Shown here: in pieces, positions 9,931 through 19,057 of the stretch
How positions within the stretch are numbered: position 1 is the first letter of the stretch
How the letters are laid out: every line of letters begins with the position of its first letter
From: Gammaproteobacteria bacterium
Lineage (GTDB): Bacteria; Pseudomonadota; Gammaproteobacteria; Steroidobacterales; Steroidobacteraceae
Direction: 5' to 3'
Assembly (NCBI GenBank): GCA_020029535.1
Contig: JAIBJM010000002.1
Location: 29,458-93,457 of the forward strand
Length of the DNA: 64,000 nucleotides
Notes under the pieces: model-generated
Told to the model about the DNA's origin: nothing
What the model saw: the letters and a program-made list of their open reading frames with translations, nothing else
Databases searched by the model: none
Position numbers and translations under genes: made by a program

Positions 9931-10866
9931 GTGGCAAAAAAGAACGACGATGTCTCAAAATACCGATCGATAGTTGAATCAATTCCGCTGACGGTCGAAG
10001 AGGCCCCCACCGGATGGTTTTACTCCCGGTGGGTGGCGGTCGCTATCGGTGTGATATTGGGGTTTATTGCGCTGAAGATCGCCGGTTTCTCCGCAGACGA
10101 TCTGCTCAAGCTGTTCGCTAGGAAGGCACCGCCGCCGGTGACGTCGAGCTTGAAGCCGCTGAACGCACCGGTCAGCGTCGGCGGAACTGCGGTGCCGTTG
10201 GCACCCAAAGGCAATGATTCCTCCGTTTCAAAGGTGCCGCTGGACCTGATTCTTGTCCGCACCGAACCTGGGCTCAATCCGCAAGAGGGGTTGGCGTACC
10301 TCGGTACATCCCGCGAGAGCCCGCAAACCTATGTGGCGGGGGCATTGCTTGCCAACGGAGCAAGAATTTCGGCGATCTACGCGGATTCAATCGTGCTCGA
10401 ACGGGGCGGTTCGTCGGTCAGGCTTTACGTCGATGAAGCCCGAATGGCGCAGAGCCGAAATCAGGCCGGTGCGCTGCGCGCATTGTTGACGGTGGGTGGA
10501 ACGCCGCCTGCCTCGGCGCCACAAGCAACCAGTCGTGAGGAACTCAACGACTACGTTCGAACCACGCCGCTTTACGAAAGCGGCGTAATGAGCGGATACC
10601 AAGTATATGCCGGCGAGAGGTCCGGAGTCTTCGCGCAGCTTGGACTCAAGGGCGGCGATGTGATCACCGCAATCAACGGGGCGCCGCTGAACGACCCAGC
10701 GAATGCCTGGGAAACGATCAAGCAATTGACTGAGGGCGCGTCGTTGCAGGCGACAGTAAAACGCGGCACGACCGTTGAATCGGTGACGCTGGATGGTGGA
10801 GTCATCGTTCGCGAAAAAGAACAGGCTACGCATCCGGTGGCGCCGCCCATGCCACCGGGTGGCTGA
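9931..10866 (+). CDS. Type II secretion GspC-like inner-membrane protein with HR and PDZ domains
   Basis: Single N-terminal TM (WVAVAIGVILGFIALKIAGF), HR-like region (LDLILVRTEPG...GLAYLGTS...GALLANGARISAIYADSIVLERGG), PDZ (GVFAQLGLKGGDVITAINGAPLNDPANAWE). Confidence 0.75.
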   Translation: MAKKNDDVSKYRSIVESIPLTVEEAPTGWFYSRWVAVAIGVILGFIALKIAGFSADDLLKLFARKAPPPVTSSLKPLNAPVSVGGTAVPLAPKGNDSSVSKVPLDLILVRTEPGLNPQEGLAYLGTSRESPQTYVAGALLANGARISAIYADSIVLERGGSSVRLYVDEARMAQSRNQAGALRALLTVGGTPPASAPQATSREELNDYVRTTPLYESGVMSGYQVYAGERSGVFAQLGLKGGDVITAINGAPLNDPANAWETIKQLTEGASLQATVKRGTTVESVTLDGGVIVREKEQATHPVAPPMPPGG

Positions 10867-10893
10867 CGCAATAAATAGAATCGGGGAGACGGC

Positions 10894-13800
10894 GTGAAGA
10901 AGCTTATTCGGGGACTTGCGATAGCGGTGGCTTTGTTTGCTGGAACCGCCCACGCCACGACAGACTGGAGCGCCCAGGAATACGACCTCTACAGCGGCGA
11001 TTTCGACAAGGATGGCTACAGCGACATCCTGTATGTCGCGAAGGACCCCGCCAAGCCCAGTGGCATTGCCCGCTCAAGTGGCGGGGCGGCGAACGTGCCA
11101 TGGCAGAGCTGGCCGAGCAACTTCCTCGGCATTCCCTGGTCGCGCAATCAGTACAACATCGTTGTAGCCGATTTCAACGGCGATCAGCGCGCCGACATCC
11201 TGATGCAGAGTGTTGTGCCGGGCGACAGCTATGTGCTGCTGACGAGCAGCACTGGCAAGGTGGTTGGCATCAGCCAGACCATCAACAACAGCAATCTTGG
11301 TCTCACGTGGTCGGCCGATCAGCATCGAATTGTATCGGCTGACTTCAGCGGCGATGGTCGCAAGGATCTCTTCCTGCAGGCCACGTCGCCTTCCGGTCTG
11401 AATGCGGTCGTGACGGCAGGCAGCAGTGGCACATTCACCACCGGTCCGGCGCAGAGCTGGAACGACGGCTACATGGGCTTCAAGTGGTCTACGGCCAATG
11501 CCATCGTGTTTGCCGGGAACTTCAACAGCGATGCATACGGCGACCTGCTGATCCAGGCCAAGCCGAAGTGGGTCACGATCGACTATGAAGTGCCGTTCCC
11601 GGTGCCGACCTATCCGCCCAACATGAATGGCATTGCTTGGGGGTTGTACGGGGGCTTTTCACCGTCGGCAATGACGGCCTGGAGTCGCAACTACAATGGC
11701 ATCGATTGGTCGCCGCTGACCAGCACGCTGGTGGTCGGGGACTTCAACGGCGACAACATCACCGACATCGTGGCGCAGGGCCGTTATGTCGGACGGAGCA
11801 GCTATCTGCTGGCGGGCGGATATTACGGGCCCAATGGCAGCGCTCCGACGACGCTGTCGGCGAATGTGCCCATTACCCGTGACAGTGCGCAACTACTGGC
11901 GGGCAACTTTGGAAGCGCTGGGCGGTTCTACGTGCAGACGTTGACGCCGGGAGGGACCAACTACACCGGTTCCCTGTCTAACGGGACATTGACGGTCACG
12001 ACGCACGATCCTTCGCCGGCCACGACTACGTCGGTACCAACGGCGGTTGGCCGCACGGTGGGCTCCTTCGCGGTGAGTAACAGCGGCTCGGCGACCTATA
12101 CCGTGCCGATTGTCGTGCCGTCGGGCGTGTCGGGCGTGCAACCGCAACTGGCCATCAGTTACCAGAGCGGCGGCGGCAATGGGCTGCTCGGCGTAGGCTG
12201 GGGCCTGTCCGGGTTTTCTGAAATCGAGCGCTGCAGGAAAACGCTGGCACAGGACAACACCAACGCCGGCGTGACGATGACGGGCAGTGACGTATTCTGC
12301 CTGGAAGGAAACCGGCTACGGCTGACCGGCGGCAACTACGGTGCCACCGGGTCTACCTATCAGACCGAGATGGAGACGTACTCCCGCATCACGATCATGG
12401 GGCAGGCGGGCAGCGGCCCCTCGTGGTTCAAGGTTGAAGCCAAGGATGGCCTGACCTACGAGTACGGCAATTCTGCCGACTCATTCATCGAATCAATGGC
12501 CAGTGGCTTTACCACTACGGCGCGCGTCTGGGCGCTGACCCGTGTCTATGACCGTTACGGCAACACGATGAACATCGTGTATTGCGAGGACTCGCTGGCC
12601 AACTGCCCGGGCGCGGTCACGACCAACGGTTCCTTCCGCCCCTGGTACGTTGCCTATACGGCCAACACCACGGCAGGCATTGTCGCTGCGTATCAGGTCA
12701 ACTTCGTGTGGGAGACCCGGCCCAGCGACGATACGCTGACGCAGTATTTTGGTGGTGGCCTGATCCAGGAAACCCGGCGCCTCAAGCGTGTCGAGACCTA
12801 CTGGAACGATCCAGCGGTTGGTAACTGGCGTGTCGTTCGCAAGTATCAATTTGGGTACAACCAGAGTGGTACATCCCCCAGAAGTCGCCTCACGTCCATA
12901 CAGGAGTGCGACACAAACGGGGCATGCCTGTCGCCGACGACGGTCAGTTGGCAAGACGGTAGTGATCGGGTCGAAGCTGACAACGGGAATTCGCCATCGT
13001 TTGGTTTTGGTGCGCCCTACCTCCTTCCGATGGATATGGAAGGCGATGGGCGCACGGATCTTGTCTATCCAGTGCTTAGTACCAGCGCTTTCGCAGCCAG
13101 TACGTGCACATGGAATGTAGCGATTGCGTCCACGTCGGGTACGTTTACGGGTGGAAGTGGCGCTGGTGGAGGCACGATAGCAAATTGTGATGCCGCGTTA
13201 CCAATCGATATCAATTCTGATGGCCGCAGTGATCTACTGGTCAAAATCGGTAGCAGCGGTAATTACGTATGGCATGTGCTGCGGTCTGGTGGTGCGACAT
13301 TTACACCCGTATCCATGGGGATTGCAGCGCCTGCAGGCGCGAACAAGGCATGGGTCGTGGATTTCGATGGAGATGGACGCCAGGACGTGGTGACGCTTGG
13401 TAGTGACAACGTAACACTGACGCTGCTTCGGAATACTGGTGGATCGCTTTTGACCTTTGCGTCGTCGGTTCCTCTGGCTGCCAACTCGGCATTCAACACC
13501 GTGGCATCGCAGGGATTCATACCTGCGACAAAGTCTGCCGTTCAGGCACTGGACGCCAATGCCGATGGCCGCACGGATCTGCTCGTTTCCTACAGGGATC
13601 GAGGCACACCGAGCGGATCGTTCGGCGGATACAACTGGACGTACAATGTCGGCGTCCTCTATTCCACTGGTTCTGGGTTTTCATCACCTGTTGTAATCGC
13701 ATCGGCGTACAACAACTCGTCGGCTATCGATACGGTCTTCAATGGTGCGCGCGCTGGTGATTTCAACGGAGATGGTCAGGCTGATCTCATATATCCCTGT

Positions 13801-16800
13801 GCCAATAACACCAGTGTGTGGTGCGTCAGGTTGGGCACCGGCGTCGGTATTGGCGCAGAGTCGGTCACGTCACTTCCCGTCGGACCCGATCTTGATTCGG
13901 TAGTTGTTTTTGACTGGAATGGGGATGGCCGAGCCGACGTTATGGAACCGGGTGGGGCAGGCTCTACCTGGCAGATCCTGGCCGGCACAGGAAATGCTCC
14001 TCCTGCTGCAACGTTGGCTTTGCCGGCTGTTGTCATGGACGTCAATGGCGTGGGTGTTTCAACGTCCGGGGCACTGGCTCCTCGACTGATCGACAGCAAC
14101 GGCGATGGGCTGGCTGATCTTGCCTACGTCGATACGTCAGGTGCGTTGCACTACCGGCGTCACACTGGTCCTCTTGGCGATCTGGTGCAGTCGATTGCTG
14201 ATGGGTTTGGTAACTCTGTTGCCATCAACTATTCGGTTCTTACGGATAGCAGTGTCTATCAGAAAGGGACCGAAGCCAGCTACCCGGAAATGGATCTGAA
14301 GGCAGCGTTGCCAGTGGTCAAGAGCTTTGTCTCGACCAACGGCATTGCAGACCCAGGCAGCGCGGCGGGCCAGTACACGGTAACGCAGAGTTATACCGGG
14401 GCTCGTGTGCATCTCGGTGGACGTGGATATGAAGGGTTCCTGACCCGCACCGAGAGCGACGGCAGAACCGGTGTCAACACGACGACGACGTTCAACCAGC
14501 TATTCCCTCGTACGGGCACGGTCTCGTCCGCTGTGACCAAACAGTCCAATGGAACGATCATCGAAGATGCCAGCAGCACGTATCAGTACGCACAGACCGG
14601 CACGACGCAGTGGCAGGAGCGCTACTTCGTGTATGCCAGTTCGACCACCCAGAATGGCTTTGAGGTTGGAGGTACCTACAACGGTTCGGCGATCAAGCGG
14701 GTGACAACGTCGACGACGATAAATACCACCAGTGGATCGCCGACCGGCGTCACTGCTTACACCTATGACATGACCTCCGGCTCAGCGGTCTTGGCGCAGA
14801 CCACTTTCACCAACAGCTCGCCAGCCAGCTACCCGATGCTGAACGACACCACTAACTGGTGTCTTGGCTTTGTGCAGCAGCAGGAGGTGACCAGAACGCC
14901 GGCGAGTCAAAGTGGGTTGACGCGCACGACGCGTCTCATCAAGGACGCCGCAAATCCGGGCAAGTGCCGGGTGAGCCAGAAGATCGTCGAGCCGGGGCAT
15001 GCGACGCTGGCATTGACCACGACCTATGGCTACGACAATGCCGGGCACGTGACCTCTGAGGCAGTCAGCGGGCCCAACATTGTCACGCGCACGACTGCCA
15101 CCAGTTACGGCACACAGGGCGTCTTCCCGGTGTCGGTCACCAATGCCGAGAGCGAGAGTGCGTCCAAGACCTATGACTATGGTCTGGGTGTTCCCAAGAC
15201 CAGCACTGACGTCAATGGCCTCGTCGTGTCGTGGGGCTACGACGGCTTTGGCCGCAAGACCTTGGAGACGCGGCCGGATGGCACCAAGACCAGCTGGACG
15301 CTCTACAGCTGCACGGTGTCGAACGGCAATTGCGGCGATCCTTTGTTGCGCTATCAGGTGCAGGAGCAGCAGCTCGACGCCGGCAATGGGTTGATCCGCT
15401 ATTCGGTGCAGATGTACGACGCGCCGGCGCGCGTCAAGTATTCCATGGTGCAGACCATGACCGGTCAGGTCTCGACCGTTCACACCATCTACGACAACCA
15501 GGGACGCGTGAGTCAGAAGAGCATGCCGTACTTCAGCGGTGGCGGAGCTTGGTACACGACGACCAGTTACGATCTCATCGGGCGCCCGACCGCGGAGTGG
15601 CGGCAGATCAGCCAGTCCAATACCGGGACGCGGACGCTGTCGTACGCGTACGAACGGTTGGTCAACAAGCTCACTGACGCCAATAACAAGATCACCACCA
15701 AGCAGACCAATGCCATCGGCCAGGTAGTGAGCGTCGCCGACCCGGCGAGTGGCGTAACGCAATATCAATACGACCAGTTCTGGAACCTGAAGACCACCAC
15801 CGATCCGGTCGGGAACCAGATCGTCAACAACTTCAATATCCGCGGGTTCAAGGACTCGATGTCCGATCCGGACATGGGTGCGTGGACGTATACCTACTAT
15901 CCCACCGGCGAGTTGTGGACGCAGACCGACGCCAAGGCGCAGGTGGCGACGTTCACCTACGACAAGGTTGGCCGCAAGAAGACCCGCGTGGAGCCGGAGG
16001 GCACGACGACGTGGATATACGGCACGTCGCAGGCCAGCAAGAACGTCGGTCAACTGACGACGGTCACTTCGCCCGGCAGCTATCAGGAGGATTACCAATA
16101 CGACAGTCTGGGTCGTCCCAACCAGGTCACGACCACGCCGGGAAGCGGCAGTTACGTCGTCAACAGCACCTACAGCAGCACCGGGCTGCTGGACACCGTG
16201 ACCTATCCGACCAGCACGGCCGCGGTGACGAACTCGCGCTTCAAGGTGCAGTACGCCTACGCCTATGGGCAGCTGCAAGCCGTCAAGGATGGTTACAACA
16301 GTTCGATCCTGTACTGGCAGGCGAACAGCACCGACGCCGCCGGCCATACGACCAGCGAAATGTACGGCAACGCGGTCACCACCACATCGTCATACGACGC
16401 GCTCGATGGGTTGCTGCGAAGCCGGCAGGCCGGCGCATCGAATGGCGTGCAGAACGAGAGCTACGACTGGGATTCGATGGGCAATCTCGGCCGGCGACAG
16501 GATGTTGCGACCAATCTGACCGAGCTGTTCTACTACGACAACCTCTACAGGCTGGACTACTCGACGCTGAATGGCGTGCAGAACCTGGATCTCAGCTACG
16601 ACGCCATCGGCAACATCCTGACCAAGACCGGATTGTCGGGCAGCTACAACTACAACACCGCGCAGTCCGGCTGCTCGTATACCGGCCTCACCGCGCAACC
16701 GCATGCCGTGCGCAACGCCGGTGGCACCGTGTATTGCTACGACAAGAACGGCAACATGACCAAGCGTGGCGCCGACACGCAGGTGTGGACGTCGTACAAC

Positions 16801-18324
16801 CTGCCCAGCCAGCTGGTGAAGGGTTCCAGCACCTCGACGCTGTCCTATGGCGCCGCCCGCAACCGGTTCAAGCAGGTGACGGTGACGCCCACGGGCCAGA
16901 ACATGCCTGCCGGTACCGAGACCACGATCTATGTGGGTGGCCTCTACGAGAAGGTGACCAAGCCCTCGGGCGTGATCGAGTACAAGCATTCCATCATGGC
17001 CGGCGGCGAGGCCATTGCCATCAAGACCCTGCGCAGCAACAGCGCCGATGACGTGCGTTACCTGCACAAGGATCATCTGGGCAGCGTCGCGACCATCACC
17101 AACGAGTCGGGTGTGGTGGTGACGCGCCTGTCGTTCGATGCCTTCGGCCAGCGGCGCGATGCGGGCACCTGGGCAGGGACACCTGGCACCAGCACGTGGA
17201 CCGCGATTGCCGGGGTGACGCATCGCGGGTTCACCTATCACGAGCATCTGGACAACGTCGATTTGGTGCACATGAACGGGCGGGTGTACGACCCGACGAT
17301 CGGGCGGTTCCTGTCTGCCGATCCGATCATTCAGGAACCGCTGATGAGCCAGAGCCTGAACCGGTTCAGCTACGTGATGAACAATCCGTTGAGCCTGATC
17401 GATCCAACGGGGTTCAGTTGGTTGAGCAAGATGTTCAAGAGCATTGGCAGGTTCTTCAAGAAGTGGGGGAGTGCCATTATCGGCATCGCACTTTCATTCG
17501 TGCCGGGTCTTCAGTGGTACGCCGCCGCCTTCATCTCAAGTGCCTACAATTCGGCCGTGAATGGTGGGAATTTCCTGAAGAGCTTTGGACTGGGGCTTAT
17601 CACTGGTGGCATTGGTGGGGGCATCGCCGGTGGACTGATAAAAGGTGCCGGGTTCTGGACTCAAGTAGCCCGTGGAGCCCTCGCCGGAGGCATCGCAGGA
17701 GGACTAACGTCTTCGTACTACGGGGGGTCGTTCTGGGATGGATTTGGACAAGGCGCATTGGTAGGTGGGGTCGTGGCGGGGGTGGCATATGGGATCCAGA
17801 ATTTAGTCGAAAGTCGCCACAGGGCGGCCGCCCGAATGTCTGGGAATAATGCCAACGAGATGACATCAGCCGAGCGTCAGAGGGCAAATCAGGATGCGAT
17901 AAACAGGTTCCAGAAAGACAACCCAGATATCACTGTGAATTTTCAAAACGACTATGACACATGGGCAGTAGGGGTAGGTGGTGATGTCCGAACCTTTGAC
18001 AGCTACGTCGACGCCAAAAATTACATGGATCTAGTTGTGGCGCGAGGTGGAAATGCCAGCTTCGTATCCGCTAGTGTTAAACATTGGACCGCTGGAACCG
18101 TACGTGTCTACGCGTCTTTTGCCGTCGAATACGCTTTTCCTGGGAATCACATCTTCGGGTGGGTTCCCACGGGGGATTTCAAACAGGCAATACTTTGGCA
18201 CGAAGTAGGTCATGCATCCACGCGCTACGGCGGCGGAGGATTGCCTGGCTACGGCGGCATTTTTTCGGGTTGTGGAACTTGTGAGTCGGCTGCTACAGAG
18301 TGGGCGAAGCAGCATTACCGGTGA
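10894..18324 (+). CDS. Giant secreted FG-GAP/SpvB/RHS-repeat protein with variable C-terminal domain (polymorphic toxin candidate)
   Basis: Signal peptide MKKLIRGLAIAVALFAGTAHA; repeated Ca-binding FG-GAP motifs (DFNGDQRADI, DFDGDGRQDV, DFNGDGQADL, DWNGDGRADV); SpvB-like PSGVSGVQPQLAISYQSGGGNGLLGVGWGLSG; many YD/RHS repeats; RHS core end GRVYDPTIGRFLSADPIIQEPL...NRFSYVMNNPLSLIDPTGFS followed by a non-RHS tip. Confidence 0.95.
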   Translation: MKKLIRGLAIAVALFAGTAHATTDWSAQEYDLYSGDFDKDGYSDILYVAKDPAKPSGIARSSGGAANVPWQSWPSNFLGIPWSRNQYNIVVADFNGDQRADILMQSVVPGDSYVLLTSSTGKVVGISQTINNSNLGLTWSADQHRIVSADFSGDGRKDLFLQATSPSGLNAVVTAGSSGTFTTGPAQSWNDGYMGFKWSTANAIVFAGNFNSDAYGDLLIQAKPKWVTIDYEVPFPVPTYPPNMNGIAWGLYGGFSPSAMTAWSRNYNGIDWSPLTSTLVVGDFNGDNITDIVAQGRYVGRSSYLLAGGYYGPNGSAPTTLSANVPITRDSAQLLAGNFGSAGRFYVQTLTPGGTNYTGSLSNGTLTVTTHDPSPATTTSVPTAVGRTVGSFAVSNSGSATYTVPIVVPSGVSGVQPQLAISYQSGGGNGLLGVGWGLSGFSEIERCRKTLAQDNTNAGVTMTGSDVFCLEGNRLRLTGGNYGATGSTYQTEMETYSRITIMGQAGSGPSWFKVEAKDGLTYEYGNSADSFIESMASGFTTTARVWALTRVYDRYGNTMNIVYCEDSLANCPGAVTTNGSFRPWYVAYTANTTAGIVAAYQVNFVWETRPSDDTLTQYFGGGLIQETRRLKRVETYWNDPAVGNWRVVRKYQFGYNQSGTSPRSRLTSIQECDTNGACLSPTTVSWQDGSDRVEADNGNSPSFGFGAPYLLPMDMEGDGRTDLVYPVLSTSAFAASTCTWNVAIASTSGTFTGGSGAGGGTIANCDAALPIDINSDGRSDLLVKIGSSGNYVWHVLRSGGATFTPVSMGIAAPAGANKAWVVDFDGDGRQDVVTLGSDNVTLTLLRNTGGSLLTFASSVPLAANSAFNTVASQGFIPATKSAVQALDANADGRTDLLVSYRDRGTPSGSFGGYNWTYNVGVLYSTGSGFSSPVVIASAYNNSSAIDTVFNGARAGDFNGDGQADLIYPCANNTSVWCVRLGTGVGIGAESVTSLPVGPDLDSVVVFDWNGDGRADVMEPGGAGSTWQILAGTGNAPPAATLALPAVVMDVNGVGVSTSGALAPRLIDSNGDGLADLAYVDTSGALHYRRHTGPLGDLVQSIADGFGNSVAINYSVLTDSSVYQKGTEASYPEMDLKAALPVVKSFVSTNGIADPGSAAGQYTVTQSYTGARVHLGGRGYEGFLTRTESDGRTGVNTTTTFNQLFPRTGTVSSAVTKQSNGTIIEDASSTYQYAQTGTTQWQERYFVYASSTTQNGFEVGGTYNGSAIKRVTTSTTINTTSGSPTGVTAYTYDMTSGSAVLAQTTFTNSSPASYPMLNDTTNWCLGFVQQQEVTRTPASQSGLTRTTRLIKDAANPGKCRVSQKIVEPGHATLALTTTYGYDNAGHVTSEAVSGPNIVTRTTATSYGTQGVFPVSVTNAESESASKTYDYGLGVPKTSTDVNGLVVSWGYDGFGRKTLETRPDGTKTSWTLYSCTVSNGNCGDPLLRYQVQEQQLDAGNGLIRYSVQMYDAPARVKYSMVQTMTGQVSTVHTIYDNQGRVSQKSMPYFSGGGAWYTTTSYDLIGRPTAEWRQISQSNTGTRTLSYAYERLVNKLTDANNKITTKQTNAIGQVVSVADPASGVTQYQYDQFWNLKTTTDPVGNQIVNNFNIRGFKDSMSDPDMGAWTYTYYPTGELWTQTDAKAQVATFTYDKVGRKKTRVEPEGTTTWIYGTSQASKNVGQLTTVTSPGSYQEDYQYDSLGRPNQVTTTPGSGSYVVNSTYSSTGLLDTVTYPTSTAAVTNSRFKVQYAYAYGQLQAVKDGYNSSILYWQANSTDAAGHTTSEMYGNAVTTTSSYDALDGLLRSRQAGASNGVQNESYDWDSMGNLGRRQDVATNLTELFYYDNLYRLDYSTLNGVQNLDLSYDAIGNILTKTGLSGSYNYNTAQSGCSYTGLTAQPHAVRNAGGTVYCYDKNGNMTKRGADTQVWTSYNLPSQLVKGSSTSTLSYGAARNRFKQVTVTPTGQNMPAGTETTIYVGGLYEKVTKPSGVIEYKHSIMAGGEAIAIKTLRSNSADDVRYLHKDHLGSVATITNESGVVVTRLSFDAFGQRRDAGTWAGTPGTSTWTAIAGVTHRGFTYHEHLDNVDLVHMNGRVYDPTIGRFLSADPIIQEPLMSQSLNRFSYVMNNPLSLIDPTGFSWLSKMFKSIGRFFKKWGSAIIGIALSFVPGLQWYAAAFISSAYNSAVNGGNFLKSFGLGLITGGIGGGIAGGLIKGAGFWTQVARGALAGGIAGGLTSSYYGGSFWDGFGQGALVGGVVAGVAYGIQNLVESRHRAAARMSGNNANEMTSAERQRANQDAINRFQKDNPDITVNFQNDYDTWAVGVGGDVRTFDSYVDAKNYMDLVVARGGNASFVSASVKHWTAGTVRVYASFAVEYAFPGNHIFGWVPTGDFKQAILWHEVGHASTRYGGGGLPGYGGIFSGCGTCESAATEWAKQHYR
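17410..18324 (+). other. Non-RHS C-terminal tip of the RHS protein: Gly-rich hydrophobic segment plus putative zincin-like toxin domain
   Basis: After DPTGFS the protein switches to GLGLITGGIGGGIAGGLIKG...GALAGGIAGGLTSSYYGG, then a domain containing ILWHEVGHAS (HExxH, ~18199-18213). Confidence 0.6.
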
Positions 18325-18349
18325 TCGGTAGCCGCAAAAGGATGGCTCC

Positions 18350-19021
18350 ATGAAAAGCGTAATCCGTTGGATTCTTGGCGTTCTTGCTGTGCTGTTGGTT
18401 CTCAGCGCTGTGGGTATTGCCATCGCTGCATTCCCGAATGCTCTCGCCGTCGACACATTGGAGATCATCGCCTCATTGGTTGGCGCAGCAATATGCTGTT
18501 TTCTATGTCTGCAACGGATGTCTCCGACTGCATATAGTTTCTCTTGGGAGAAACTGTACAAGCGTCAGTTCTGGATTGCACTGACATGTGTTGCCGCGTG
18601 GACGCTGTCATTGATGGGCCACGCGCACTGGCAGGCAATAGGGTCGAGAAGCGTAGACGTCTACGACGCAGCAGAAAATCTGGTTCAAGAGCTCGTTGCA
18701 CAGAGAAATGAGCAGCACATAAATACAATATACGTCTCTGTACAGAATCATCCTGTAAGACCGGATTTAGTTGCAGATTTAGAGAAACGTTATCGGGGAG
18801 TCAAGATATTGCCAATTGATCAGTTAACTCAGCAGCAACGGAATCAAGGATATGCCGGGGAGAGAGCTGACATCATAGAAATCGATGGATTTTCATATCC
18901 TGCATGGCGGGTTGTAGAGATGCGCTTCACTTACGCGCGTTGTTCAGAGGCTCAAGATTATTTTTATTTCAATGATAGATGGCTACGAATGGGTGTCAGT
19001 GTAGGTGGGGGATGCATCTAA
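18350..19021 (+). CDS. Membrane protein, candidate immunity protein for the upstream RHS tip
   Basis: Starts 26 bp after the RHS stop; three predicted TM segments in the N-terminal half and a soluble C-terminal half (VDVYDAAENLVQELVAQ...VSVGGGCI). Confidence 0.5.
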   Translation: MKSVIRWILGVLAVLLVLSAVGIAIAAFPNALAVDTLEIIASLVGAAICCFLCLQRMSPTAYSFSWEKLYKRQFWIALTCVAAWTLSLMGHAHWQAIGSRSVDVYDAAENLVQELVAQRNEQHINTIYVSVQNHPVRPDLVADLEKRYRGVKILPIDQLTQQQRNQGYAGERADIIEIDGFSYPAWRVVEMRFTYARCSEAQDYFYFNDRWLRMGVSVGGGCI

Positions 19022-19057
19022 GGCACCCTGGAACTTCGGAGCTGTTCCGCAGGCTGT

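Noticed and set aside
14782-17271. Minus-strand ORFs (521 and 293 aa) and alternate plus-frame ORF 15882-17051
   Set aside because: Shadow frames of the RHS-repeat region; periodic YD repeats and high GC keep other frames open.
10894-18324. RHS protein considered a T6SS-delivered effector
   Set aside because: Has a Sec-type signal peptide and no PAAR domain, VgrG or Eag chaperone nearby in this window.
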